A DNA stretch of 64,000 bases from Algoriphagus chordae. Its GTDB lineage: Bacteria; Bacteroidota; Bacteroidia; Cytophagales; Cyclobacteriaceae. This document shows, piece after piece, positions 23,899-31,705 of this stretch. The stretch is from assembly GCF_003254055.1 (NCBI RefSeq), contig NZ_QKZT01000001.1:186001-250000 (forward strand), written 5' to 3'. How positions within the stretch are numbered: the stretch's first letter is position 1; every line of letters begins with the position of its first letter. Position numbers and translations under genes: made by a program. The notes under the pieces were generated by a model. It made no database searches. It was given only the letters and a program-made list of their open reading frames with translations, and was not told where the DNA came from.

Positions 23899-24360
23899 TC
23901 AAGAATTCACCTCAAAACTCACATCCCATTCCTCCAGAACTTTTACAGATTTTTGAAAATCAGGATGAAGAGGATTGATTAATACATTATGTTCGATTGG
24001 ATAGCTTTTTAGAGGAATTCGGCAGGATGGGATTTTAAGAACAGGAGAAATCATCCCCTTTGCCCAAGCTGTACCAAACTCCTGAGTTGATCGAGGATGA
24101 GGTCTATTTTTCCAGTCAGACGGCAACAGTGAAGCATCTAATTCGGGAATTGGAGTTTGAATCTCTAGTACGACAAGCTTCCACTTGCTTTCAGTGACTA
24201 CAGCTCCTTTGATACTTAGTAACTCTAGGAAATTAAGTGAAGAAATACTGCATCCGTAGATTATCGGTGTTCCGTATTGATTCCATCTTCCTGCTCCTAG
24301 ACCAAAGCCAAGTGAACTTCTACCTGCAATATTTTCAATCAATCGAAAATATGTCACCAC
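23899..24360 (-). CDS. RES-domain toxin
   Basis: 153 residues, RES family. RES toxins degrade NAD+ by phosphorolysis or hydrolysis and stop growth. The conserved elements are visible: an Arg early (YFRLIE), GLGAGRWNQYGTPIIYGCSI (about 22-41, the R-WN-x-x-G and Y of the active site), and the Glu in NFLELLS (about 45), with the S in the C-terminal half. The start is GTG at 24360, directly abutting the TAG of the antitoxin gene with no gap, so the toxin is translationally coupled and likely kept at low level. Forms a two-gene operon with the Xre/MbcA/ParS-type antitoxin. Confidence 0.92.
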   Translation of the reverse strand: MVTYFRLIENIAGRSSLGFGLGAGRWNQYGTPIIYGCSISSLNFLELLSIKGAVVTESKWKLVVLEIQTPIPELDASLLPSDWKNRPHPRSTQEFGTAWAKGMISPVLKIPSCRIPLKSYPIEHNVLINPLHPDFQKSVKVLEEWDVSFEVNS

Positions 24361-24828
24361 CTACAAAATAGCGCCCCAAGACATCGCCTCCATCGCCTCA
24401 TCCACACGATCGACACCATACGGACTCTTCATCAGTAGGGATGGCTTTTGATCACCAAGAGATGTATTCTCAGTATGAAGCCATTGCGAAAGCAAGTCCT
24501 CCGTACCGAATATCCTGATACCCTTTGCAATCACCTGATCCATCTCCAAAATACTCTTCGTAAGCATCTTGGTAAGCTTTCTGTCTTCTTTGCGCCAGCG
24601 AGATAAGGTACTCGGATCTACTTCTAACATCTCCGAAACATCCTGCTGGGTAAAATCCAGAAAGTCAAAAATCTCTCCGGTATCGTGAAATGAAACAGCA
24701 ACGTCATAAACAGCCGCTGGATCGCTTACCATGGATATAGTGTCCTGGAAGAAATAATAAGAATCATGACCGGTGCGTATGGTCTCAGCTCCAGTCTCGC
24801 CAAATGATATTTTCCAAGTGTGTGTCAT
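24361..24828 (-). CDS. Xre/MbcA/ParS-type antitoxin (DUF2384)
   Basis: 155-residue partner of the RES toxin. The middle holds an HTH-like segment (FTQQDVSEMLEVDPSTLSRW, about 59-78), and the C-terminal half has the toxin-binding DUF2384 region ending in VDEAMEAMSWGAIL, whose extended tail typically blocks the toxin active site. Antitoxin-first order and 0-bp spacing are standard for this module. A perfect inverted repeat with 13-bp arms lies 40-70 bp upstream and is the likely autoregulatory operator. The -7 candidate is TAAATATG (24866-24859 on the minus strand), one mismatch from consensus. Confidence 0.9.
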   Translation of the reverse strand: MTHTWKISFGETGAETIRTGHDSYYFFQDTISMVSDPAAVYDVAVSFHDTGEIFDFLDFTQQDVSEMLEVDPSTLSRWRKEDRKLTKMLTKSILEMDQVIAKGIRIFGTEDLLSQWLHTENTSLGDQKPSLLMKSPYGVDRVDEAMEAMSWGAIL

Positions 24829-24868
24829 AGCTATTCAATTAACCCACACTAAGTTACACATATTTACC

Positions 24869-24898
24869 GCAAATGCAATATCTTAATATTGCATTTGC
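24869..24898. promoter_or_regulatory. 13-bp-arm palindrome, likely antitoxin operator
   Basis: GCAAATGCAATAT (24869-24881) and its exact reverse complement (24886-24898) flank a CTTA spacer. It lies between the acetyltransferase stop and the antitoxin start, both on the minus strand. No T-run follows on the minus strand, so it is a poor terminator; an Xre-type repressor site is more likely. Confidence 0.7.
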
Positions 24899-24915
24899 TA
24901 TATTTTGAAATCCCT

Positions 24916-25392
24916 CTAATCTAGGATCTGTTTGATTTCATAGTCTTGGAGGTGAGCATTCAGCCAGCCGGCTTCTAGCGTTGCACCATATTTTCTATAG
25001 AAATTGATTGCTGGCTCATTCCAGTCCAGTACTTGCCACATCATTCCTGTGCAGTTTTCTTCCAGGCCTTTTTGCATAATCCTATCAAAGAGCAATTTGC
25101 CAGCGCCATTTCCACGCTCTGATTGAGTCACTATCAGATCTTCCAAATAGATTCTTCGGCCCTTCCAAGTGCTGTAGCGATAATAATAAATTGCAAGGCC
25201 GACGATTTCAGATGTTTCCTCCTTCACACAGAGGAAGGTTCCAAAAACAGGATTTTCTCCAAATCCATCTTCCTCCATCATTGCAAGCGTATTCGTCACT
25301 TGCTCAGGCGCTTTCTCATACAAAGCTAGCTCATTTATCAATTCCATTACCCGAGGTAGATCCTCGATTTTTCCTTCTCTTAGTGTATACAT
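24916..25392 (-). CDS. GNAT acetyltransferase, SSAT-like
   Basis: 158 residues, single GNAT domain. Acetyl-CoA binding motif A is VTQSERGNGAGKLLFDRI (about 90-107), preceded by YYYRYSTWKGRRIYLEDLIV (about 69-88), which together with VLDWNEPAINFYRKYGA (about 120-136) matches the spermidine/spermine or thialysine N-acetyltransferase subgroup. Likely acetylates a small polyamine-like amine, but the substrate is inferred from family resemblance only. It ends 87 bp upstream of the antitoxin gene. Divergent from coaX. Confidence 0.9.
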   Translation of the reverse strand: MYTLREGKIEDLPRVMELINELALYEKAPEQVTNTLAMMEEDGFGENPVFGTFLCVKEETSEIVGLAIYYYRYSTWKGRRIYLEDLIVTQSERGNGAGKLLFDRIMQKGLEENCTGMMWQVLDWNEPAINFYRKYGATLEAGWLNAHLQDYEIKQILD

Positions 25393-25414
25393 GTCGAAAG
25401 TTTATAAATCCGTT

Positions 25415-25422
25415 TAATTTTG
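25415..25422 (+). promoter_or_regulatory. -7 promoter element of coaX
   Basis: TAATTTTG is an exact TAnnTTTG match 32 bp before the coaX start. No -33 TTG at the expected distance was found. Confidence 0.5.
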
Positions 25423-25454
25423 GGAAAGGCTAATTTAATCAAATCCGAGAAACA

Positions 25455-26225
25455 ATGTTTTTAGCAATCGATGCAGGAAATTCAAATGTGGTTTTTGCAC
25501 TGTATGATGAGGTCGATAAAAGCTGGAAGAATCACTTTCGGATTGAAACGCATTCGTCCAAATTTAGCGCTCAACTTCACAAAAAAGTCCCAATGTATTT
25601 TTTGGAGCATGGGATTAATCCGGGAGATATAAAAAGCATTGGCTTTAGCTCAGTTGTTCCTGAGATCAATGAGCAGATTCTTCATTTTTGCGAAAATTAC
25701 TTTGGCACCCAGCCTTATCTCATTTCAGCTACTAGTTTTCCCAAACTGCCGATAAAAAGCCTAAGTCCAAATGAGATCGGAACGGATCTGATGTGTAATG
25801 TGATGGCGGGATATTCAAATTATGCCAAAGCCTTAATTGTGGTAGATTTTGGTACAGCACTTACCTTCACCGTCGTGGATGCTAATGGTGAAATCATGGG
25901 AGTAAATATCGTCCCAGGCTTGAAAACTGCCATTAAATCACTATTCACCAACACTTCCAAACTCCCAGATGTAGCGCTCAAACTCCCCAAATCTGCTCTT
26001 GGGAAAAATACCACTCATGCGATTCAAGCAGGAGTTTTATATGGCTACACGAGTTTGGTAAAAGGTATGCTAGAAACGATTGCGCAAGAAACAGAAATGG
26101 AATTTACTGTCATCGCTACGGGAGGATTGGTAGAGATCTTGACTCCCTTGGAAAAAGTTTTCGATAAAATAGACAGAAACCTAACCTTGGAAGGATTACG
26201 ATTAATCACGGTAGCCAATTCCTAA
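25455..26225 (+). CDS. coaX: Type III pantothenate kinase
   Basis: 256 residues. Phosphorylates pantothenate, the first step of coenzyme A synthesis. ASKHA-fold motifs: phosphate-1 loop FLAIDAGNSNVVFALYD (2-18, catalytic Asp6), NEIGTDLMCNVMAGY (about 98-112), phosphate-2 VVDFGTALTFTVVD (about 122-135) and the pantothenate-binding GVNIVPGLKTAI (about 142-153). TGGL in the C-terminal third is the adenosine motif. Type III enzymes are insensitive to CoA feedback. It converges with the M23 gene, overlapping its stop by 4 bp. Confidence 0.96.
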   Translation: MFLAIDAGNSNVVFALYDEVDKSWKNHFRIETHSSKFSAQLHKKVPMYFLEHGINPGDIKSIGFSSVVPEINEQILHFCENYFGTQPYLISATSFPKLPIKSLSPNEIGTDLMCNVMAGYSNYAKALIVVDFGTALTFTVVDANGEIMGVNIVPGLKTAIKSLFTNTSKLPDVALKLPKSALGKNTTHAIQAGVLYGYTSLVKGMLETIAQETEMEFTVIATGGLVEILTPLEKVFDKIDRNLTLEGLRLITVANS

Positions 26226-26890
26226 AGGAGTTCGCTTCTCAAAATCAAATTGGGATCGGGACAAATTGCCTGATATTTCTCCACTTCTCGCTGCGAGCAA
26301 ACACCCGGAAAATCACCCACATTTTCCATCAAATCCCAGATTAACTGAAAATGCAAATGTGGTGGCCAATCACCATTTTCCGGAAAAGGCCCTACATGAG
26401 CGATTAATTCACCAGTTTTTACTTCCTGGCCAATTTCTAATTCTGCAAGGTCAGATAAAAAAAGATGCCCGTAGAGAGAATAGAGTGTTTTCCCAAAAAG
26501 CTCATGTTCCAAAATAATAGTAGCTCCATAATTCCCAAAGCCAATATTGTCTTGAAGGTTGTGTACTCTACCATCCATGGGTGCAAAAATCGGAGCTCCA
26601 GCGGCTGTCCAGATATCTATTCCGAGGTGAATATTCCTGAAATCGGCTTCAGCTGTCGCAAAAACGGCACTTCTGCGATAAATAGCTCTTTGTTCCAAGT
26701 AGCCACCTACTCCATATTTACTCCCTGAAGATTTTAATTGATGAGTTACATATTCATCAAAGGCAGCAGTATCAGCCAGATCCAAAATCTCCAAATCTGG
26801 ATTGCTCGGACTAAAATCCAATTTGCTTGTATTTTCTGCTGTTAACTTCTCACCCATGACTGGGAAAAAATCAATCTCATTCCAATTCAT
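26222..26890 (-). CDS. M23/LytM-type metallopeptidase domain protein
   Basis: 222 residues. The C-terminal half is an M23 domain: zinc ligands in NIHLGIDIW (His-x3-Asp, about 86-94) and the HLHFQ motif (about 178), with the second His in SLYGHLF (about 143). Family members cleave glycyl or peptidoglycan cross-bridges. No signal peptide or membrane helix is visible in the first 60 residues, which are acidic, so export is unclear and a non-peptidoglycan role cannot be excluded. The stop overlaps coaX (convergent). Divergent from the threonine-dehydratase-like gene with an 87-bp gap. Confidence 0.88.
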   Translation of the reverse strand: MNWNEIDFFPVMGEKLTAENTSKLDFSPSNPDLEILDLADTAAFDEYVTHQLKSSGSKYGVGGYLEQRAIYRRSAVFATAEADFRNIHLGIDIWTAAGAPIFAPMDGRVHNLQDNIGFGNYGATIILEHELFGKTLYSLYGHLFLSDLAELEIGQEVKTGELIAHVGPFPENGDWPPHLHFQLIWDLMENVGDFPGVCSQREVEKYQAICPDPNLILRSELL

Positions 26891-26977
26891 GTCGAAAGAT
26901 AAATAATCATCTTAAAGTGCCTTAACTATTTCTTCATTCTCTAAATCTCCTTTCTCTTTTTTCCCTATTTTCAACTT

Positions 26978-27928
26978 ATGAAATCGACTTTTCCTTCCCT
27001 CACTGACATTCAAACAGCACATGATCGCATTCAGCCTTTTATTCATCGTACGCCTATTTTGACTTCTTCAGCTATCAATGAAATCGCTGGATGTAAGATT
27101 TTTTTCAAGTGTGAAAACTTCCAGAAAGTTGGTGCTTTCAAAGCCAGAGGAGCTGCTAATGCGGTGATGAAACTTACCGATGCACAGAAAGCTAAGGGAG
27201 TAGCAACGCACAGCAGCGGAAATCATGCAGCAGCATTGGCAAGAGCAGCAAAGGTGGCTGGGATTCCAGCTTACATCGTCATGCCATCTAATGCACCCGA
27301 GATCAAAAAAAAGGCTGTAAATGGCTATGGTGGAGAGATAATAGAATGCGAACCAAACCTAAAATCTCGAGAAACCACTTTGGAAGAAGTTGTCAGGAAA
27401 ACGGGTGCTACTTTTATTCCTCCATACGACTTTATGGATGTGATCGAGGGACAGGCTACTTGTGCGCTTGAGCTTATTGAAGACCAACCTGAGCTAGACA
27501 TCATCTTGGTTCCAGTGGGTGGAGGAGGACTTTTGGGCGGAACTGCTCTGACTTCACATTACCTCAACTCATCTATTGAAATAATCGCCGCCGAACCACA
27601 GGGTGCTGACGATGCATTTCAGTCCTTCCACGCTGGAAAAATAATTCCCCAATCAGGTCCAAACACCATCGCAGATGGATTATTAACCTCGCTTGGGGTT
27701 TTGAATTTCGAACTGATTAAAGCTTACGTTTCTGATATTCTTTTAGCTACAGATCCGCAAATCATCGAAGCAATGAGATTGATTTATGAGCGGATGAAAA
27801 TAGTTATTGAGCCTTCCTGCGCAGTACCCTTAGCTGCTTTGCTTGCAAATCAGGATAGATTTAGAGGTAAGAAAGTTGGAATTATTCTTTCAGGTGGAAA
27901 TGTGGATTTAGGAAAATTGCCTTTTTAG
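26978..27928 (+). CDS. Threonine ammonia-lyase / serine racemase-like PLP enzyme
   Basis: 316-residue fold-type II PLP enzyme. The Schiff-base Lys lies in KVGAFKARGAANA (about 51-63), the substrate loop is SSGNHAAALARA (about 83-94), and the phosphate cradle is VPVGGGGLLGG (about 179-189). Without the C-terminal ACT domain of biosynthetic IlvA, it belongs to the catabolic threonine dehydratase/serine racemase group. Sequence alone does not separate threonine deamination from serine racemisation. Single gene; it ends 5 bp from the convergent GH3 fusion gene and no terminator hairpin is evident. Confidence 0.88.
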   Translation: MKSTFPSLTDIQTAHDRIQPFIHRTPILTSSAINEIAGCKIFFKCENFQKVGAFKARGAANAVMKLTDAQKAKGVATHSSGNHAAALARAAKVAGIPAYIVMPSNAPEIKKKAVNGYGGEIIECEPNLKSRETTLEEVVRKTGATFIPPYDFMDVIEGQATCALELIEDQPELDIILVPVGGGGLLGGTALTSHYLNSSIEIIAAEPQGADDAFQSFHAGKIIPQSGPNTIADGLLTSLGVLNFELIKAYVSDILLATDPQIIEAMRLIYERMKIVIEPSCAVPLAALLANQDRFRGKKVGIILSGGNVDLGKLPF

Positions 27929-27933
27929 AAAGA

Positions 27934-30900
27934 CTATTTCTTCCCCATCGCCTCATAAATGATATCATGGATATCAGTACGAATTCCTTCACTTAGCAAT
28001 TTTTTGTTCGTCGCGTCTGGATACACACGGTTGGAAAGGAATACATAGATCAGCTGATTATCTGGATCTGCCCATACACAGGTGCCTGTAAATCCCGTAT
28101 GTCCAAAGGTTGATTTGGGTGCTAAATCCCCAGCTGAACCACCACTCCCTACTTCCGTATTGGGTTTGTCCCATCCCCATCCTCTACGGCTTTGGCGGGA
28201 TTGGTTTTTGGTAAATTCCTCGATAGTCTCAGGACTGATCAGGTTAACATCACCATAAAAGCCTTTATTTAGCATCATCTGCATCATCACCGCCAGATCA
28301 TTTGCAGTGCCAAAAAGCCCCGCATGCCCAGCTACTCCGCCGTACATAGCTGCTCCGGGATCGTGAACATATCCCTGCACTTGCCTTTTTCTGAAAGTGA
28401 TATCATTTTCCGTCGGAGCAATATTATCTATAGGCATTTTTTGGGCAGGATTGAAGGTCATAGTACTTAGACCCAGGGGCGCATAGAAGTTCTGATCCAA
28501 GAAAGTCTCCATAGGCTGATTCACAATTCGCTCCACTACGGCTTGCATAAAATACATCGTCAGATCAGAGTACACATATTTATGTTTGCTTGCGCCTCTA
28601 GGAATTGGCGTTATTTTCGAGTCTACAGTCCAGTGCCAAATACTATCACGCAAGGCATCCATACCGTACATGTCATTGGAAACTGGCCTAGTAAAACCTA
28701 GTTCTGAGTTAGGTTTGTAGTAATCTGCGCGCCAGCTACCTGCTTCTACGCTATGTGCATAATAGGGAATAAAAGACACTAGTCCGGCCTCATGTGCCAT
28801 CACATCGCTGAGTCGCAATCTTTCCTTATTTGTTCCATTCAACTCAGGCAGATAATCACCTAGGGTCTTTTTCATGTCGATCTCCCCACGACTTTCCAAA
28901 AACATGACTGCTTGGGTCGTAGCCAGTACTTTGGTAATAGAGGCTAAATCATACACAGTTTCAGAATTGACCTTAGGACTGCTTTTATATTCCAGTTTGC
29001 CATAGGATCTTTCGAAAATAACCTTCCCATCTTTTACCACTAGCACATTTGCTCCTGGAGTAGACTGAATTTTAATAGCTTTTTCGGCTACAGCATCGAT
29101 TTTATCTAAAATCTTTCCATCCACACCCACGCTTTCGGGCGTTCCATATGAAAGCCGATTGCTTGGTGCCAAATAACCACCTACTCCTTGAGAAAATTGT
29201 TGATTTACCGTTACTGGCAGTATTCCTTTTGCAGCTCTAGCTCCAAATAAAATCTGAGGAGCCAATTCCTGAGTGGTCTCGTTGTTTTCATAAGCAAATA
29301 CTACATTTCCTAAACCCTGCAATTGTTCGGAAGCATAGGCATTGCCGAATAGAACAGTCACTACTTTTTTCTTTTTTGCCAGATCTTTGATGAGTTGTAC
29401 ATCAGCAGCAGAGACACCAAAATTTCTTCTTGGACTATTTGTTACTCCCATCAAGCCTACTACGACCACATCGTAATCTTCCAGTTTCTTCTGCATACTG
29501 GAATGGATAGATCCTGTTCCACCTTTTTGCATATTGAAATGATCAAACTTGGTGTATTTGCTTAGGTACTTTTGAAAATCCTTACCATCATCGCCAATAC
29601 TCAGGCTGGCAAAGGAATTCAAGTCCAATTGTTTGAAGGGGAGTAGATTATCTTTGTTGGTCGCTACAGTAATTGCATCTGCATATAGACTTTCGATGAT
29701 TACGTCAGTCTCTGGAGTATCCAATCGCTCCACCAAGCCGAAGGTTTTGATAGGCTTATAGTTATTCAGGCCAGCCCAATACTTTGCCTTCAGGATTTTT
29801 TTGATTCTTCGATCAATTTCTTGCTCAGAAATCCTCCCATCAGCCACAGCCTGCTTGATCAGTTCTTTGGCTTTGGATACGTTCTGTGAATAGAGCAACA
29901 CATCATTCCCTGCAAGCAGTGCCTTCAAATCAACTTCCCCAGGAGAGTTGGCAATGGCCACTCCTTTCATATTCAAGGCATCAGTGAAAACCAATCCTTG
30001 AAAGTTCATTCTATGCTGAAGTAAATCCGTCACCACTTTTTTGGAAAGACTGGTGGCCATATTATCCGAATCATCCAAGCTGGGTACATTCAAATGTGCG
30101 ACCATCACCGACATGAGGTTTTCTTTGAAAAGCTCCTGGTAGGGATACAAATCTATGTCCCATATCCGCTGTTCTGGATTTTTGATCACCGGCAAAGTAT
30201 AATGACTATCTGCTTCTGTGTCTCCATGTCCAGGAAAATGCTTGGCATTGGCTATCACGCCATGGTCTTGCAAGCCTTTCATGTATGAAACGGCATGTTG
30301 GGCTACTACTTTTTTTTCTCCCCCGAAAGCTCGGTATCCGATCACTGGATTGTCGGGATTAGAATTGACATCTACGACCGGAGCAAAATTGATATGCATT
30401 CCCAATTCTTTAAACTGACGAGCCATTTCCTTGCCCATGTTATACACCAACTGTTCATCTTGTATTGCTCCCAATGTCATGGCCTTTGGGAAATCTGGTA
30501 TAGAGTCCAAACGCATACTTATGCCCCATTCGGCATCCATGGCTATAAAAAGCGGAGTTTTGGATTGAGCTTGGTAGAGATTGGTTAGGCGAGCTTGGCG
30601 ATCAGGTCCTCCCTGAAAAAAAATCAATCCCCCAAGATTTTCAGTTTTGATCAAATTGGAAATCTGATTGACATGTGCCTGACCTTGATTAGAGTAGGCA
30701 GCTACCATAAAAAGCTGTCCCAAACGCTCATCAAAACTGAGGCTATTAAAGACCGAATCTACCCAATTCAGCTGAGCGATAGGATCTGAAGAAATCAGGG
30801 GATCTTCTACTGTTAAAGACTCGTCGAGCTTTCCAGACGAAAAAATAAGCGCTATAAAACCTATTGCTAAAACTCTATAAAGCTTGCTGCTCATTCTCAA
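27934..30900 (-). CDS. GH3 beta-N-acetylglucosaminidase fused to class C beta-lactamase-like domain
   Basis: 988 residues with an N-terminal signal or anchor segment (about 8-22). Residues 45-390 form a GH3 NagZ-type barrel: the catalytic His loop KHFPGHGDTEADSH (220-233) and nucleophile Asp307 in VFTDALNMKG. A GH3 C-terminal-like domain (about 400-580) precedes a serine hydrolase domain (about 590-985) with S654-x-x-K657 (ASITK), Y777-S-D and a late HTG motif. NagZ removes GlcNAc from muropeptides, and AmpC-like domains act on D-Ala peptides or esters, so the fusion points to periplasmic cell-wall turnover. This architecture recurs in Bacteroidota. Motifs are intact in both halves. Confidence 0.93.
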   Translation of the reverse strand: MRMSSKLYRVLAIGFIALIFSSGKLDESLTVEDPLISSDPIAQLNWVDSVFNSLSFDERLGQLFMVAAYSNQGQAHVNQISNLIKTENLGGLIFFQGGPDRQARLTNLYQAQSKTPLFIAMDAEWGISMRLDSIPDFPKAMTLGAIQDEQLVYNMGKEMARQFKELGMHINFAPVVDVNSNPDNPVIGYRAFGGEKKVVAQHAVSYMKGLQDHGVIANAKHFPGHGDTEADSHYTLPVIKNPEQRIWDIDLYPYQELFKENLMSVMVAHLNVPSLDDSDNMATSLSKKVVTDLLQHRMNFQGLVFTDALNMKGVAIANSPGEVDLKALLAGNDVLLYSQNVSKAKELIKQAVADGRISEQEIDRRIKKILKAKYWAGLNNYKPIKTFGLVERLDTPETDVIIESLYADAITVATNKDNLLPFKQLDLNSFASLSIGDDGKDFQKYLSKYTKFDHFNMQKGGTGSIHSSMQKKLEDYDVVVVGLMGVTNSPRRNFGVSAADVQLIKDLAKKKKVVTVLFGNAYASEQLQGLGNVVFAYENNETTQELAPQILFGARAAKGILPVTVNQQFSQGVGGYLAPSNRLSYGTPESVGVDGKILDKIDAVAEKAIKIQSTPGANVLVVKDGKVIFERSYGKLEYKSSPKVNSETVYDLASITKVLATTQAVMFLESRGEIDMKKTLGDYLPELNGTNKERLRLSDVMAHEAGLVSFIPYYAHSVEAGSWRADYYKPNSELGFTRPVSNDMYGMDALRDSIWHWTVDSKITPIPRGASKHKYVYSDLTMYFMQAVVERIVNQPMETFLDQNFYAPLGLSTMTFNPAQKMPIDNIAPTENDITFRKRQVQGYVHDPGAAMYGGVAGHAGLFGTANDLAVMMQMMLNKGFYGDVNLISPETIEEFTKNQSRQSRRGWGWDKPNTEVGSGGSAGDLAPKSTFGHTGFTGTCVWADPDNQLIYVFLSNRVYPDATNKKLLSEGIRTDIHDIIYEAMGKK

Positions 30901-31288
30901 GTAAATTTTTAATCCTTAACTTTTAAAATAAATTTGTATACACGATGGTTAGAGAAGGCAAAATTGGCTTTTCACATCGTTTTCCTTGTCCCAAGTTTAC
31001 ATCCTGTAGCTGGATGAAAAAACTTGAATAATGAAGTTACGCAAGATAAGGTAAGATCGAATCGCAATACCGGTTAAAAAGCTCATAAATTTGATATCTG
31101 GTCTATTGTCCGGAACTTATTCCCACTTTGTGACTTTACTTAAGCTGAGAATACTAATTAAAAAAGAAGCTCATGAAATCGAGCAATTGTAGGTCACATA
31201 CTTGGAAGATTTAAATCCATGCGAGATTCACTATCCAACTGGTCTAAGCCGGGCGGGCATCTGAGTTCTTAAAGAAAATTATATACAT
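30901..31288. other. 388-bp gap without recognised features
   Basis: Divergent region between the GH3 fusion gene and the mutL operon. No ORF of credible composition, no hairpin with a T-run and no exact TAnnTTTG element at a sensible distance from 31289 was found. It must contain promoters for both flanking units. A GC-rich patch (gccgggcggg) lies near 31247. Confidence 0.5.
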
Positions 31289-31705
31289 ATGAAATTCCCA
31301 TCTATATTTCGTACTGCTGCTCCAATGAGATTTGATATCAAACCTAGGTATTATGATCCAGTTCGTGAGGAGATCGAGCAAAGAACCTCCCAAATCAAAA
31401 AAGACTTGGAAGCACAGGGGCTTTTGGAAAATACTGATGGGAATTCTCGGGACATTGGAGCCTATGGAGCTGGAATACGTGGATCATTTGCACAGCATAA
31501 AGGAATAAAAGAGCGCGATGGGGTTAATATGTTTGCTTCTACAGCAATGATCCGAACCTTCATTTTTTTATTCCTATTTGGGACCATATTCGGCTATGTG
31601 TACTTAGGCACAATGATATTTGAATTCTTGGCCTATGCAGGAGTTCTGTTGGCGGCGATTTATTTTTTCTTCAGGATAATTAAACCTAAGAAGAAATATG
31701 AGTGA
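31289..31705 (+). CDS. Conserved hypothetical membrane protein upstream of mutL
   Basis: 138 residues. A soluble N-terminal part (1-85) contains RFDIKPRYYDPVREEIEQRT, a charged helix likely to form coiled coil; two transmembrane helices follow (about 90-108 and 111-130) and a basic tail (KPKKKYE). There is no known catalytic motif. Its stop overlaps the mutL start by 8 bp (ATGAGTGA), so it is co-translated with mutL and then the two rhomboid genes. I recognise the protein type only as a Bacteroidota conserved hypothetical; function unknown. Confidence 0.82.
   Translation: MKFPSIFRTAAPMRFDIKPRYYDPVREEIEQRTSQIKKDLEAQGLLENTDGNSRDIGAYGAGIRGSFAQHKGIKERDGVNMFASTAMIRTFIFLFLFGTIFGYVYLGTMIFEFLAYAGVLLAAIYFFFRIIKPKKKYE

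Noticed and set aside
24869..24898. Palindrome considered as terminator of the acetyltransferase gene
   Set aside because: The minus strand lacks a T-run after the stem, and it lies exactly upstream of the antitoxin start, so an operator is more likely.
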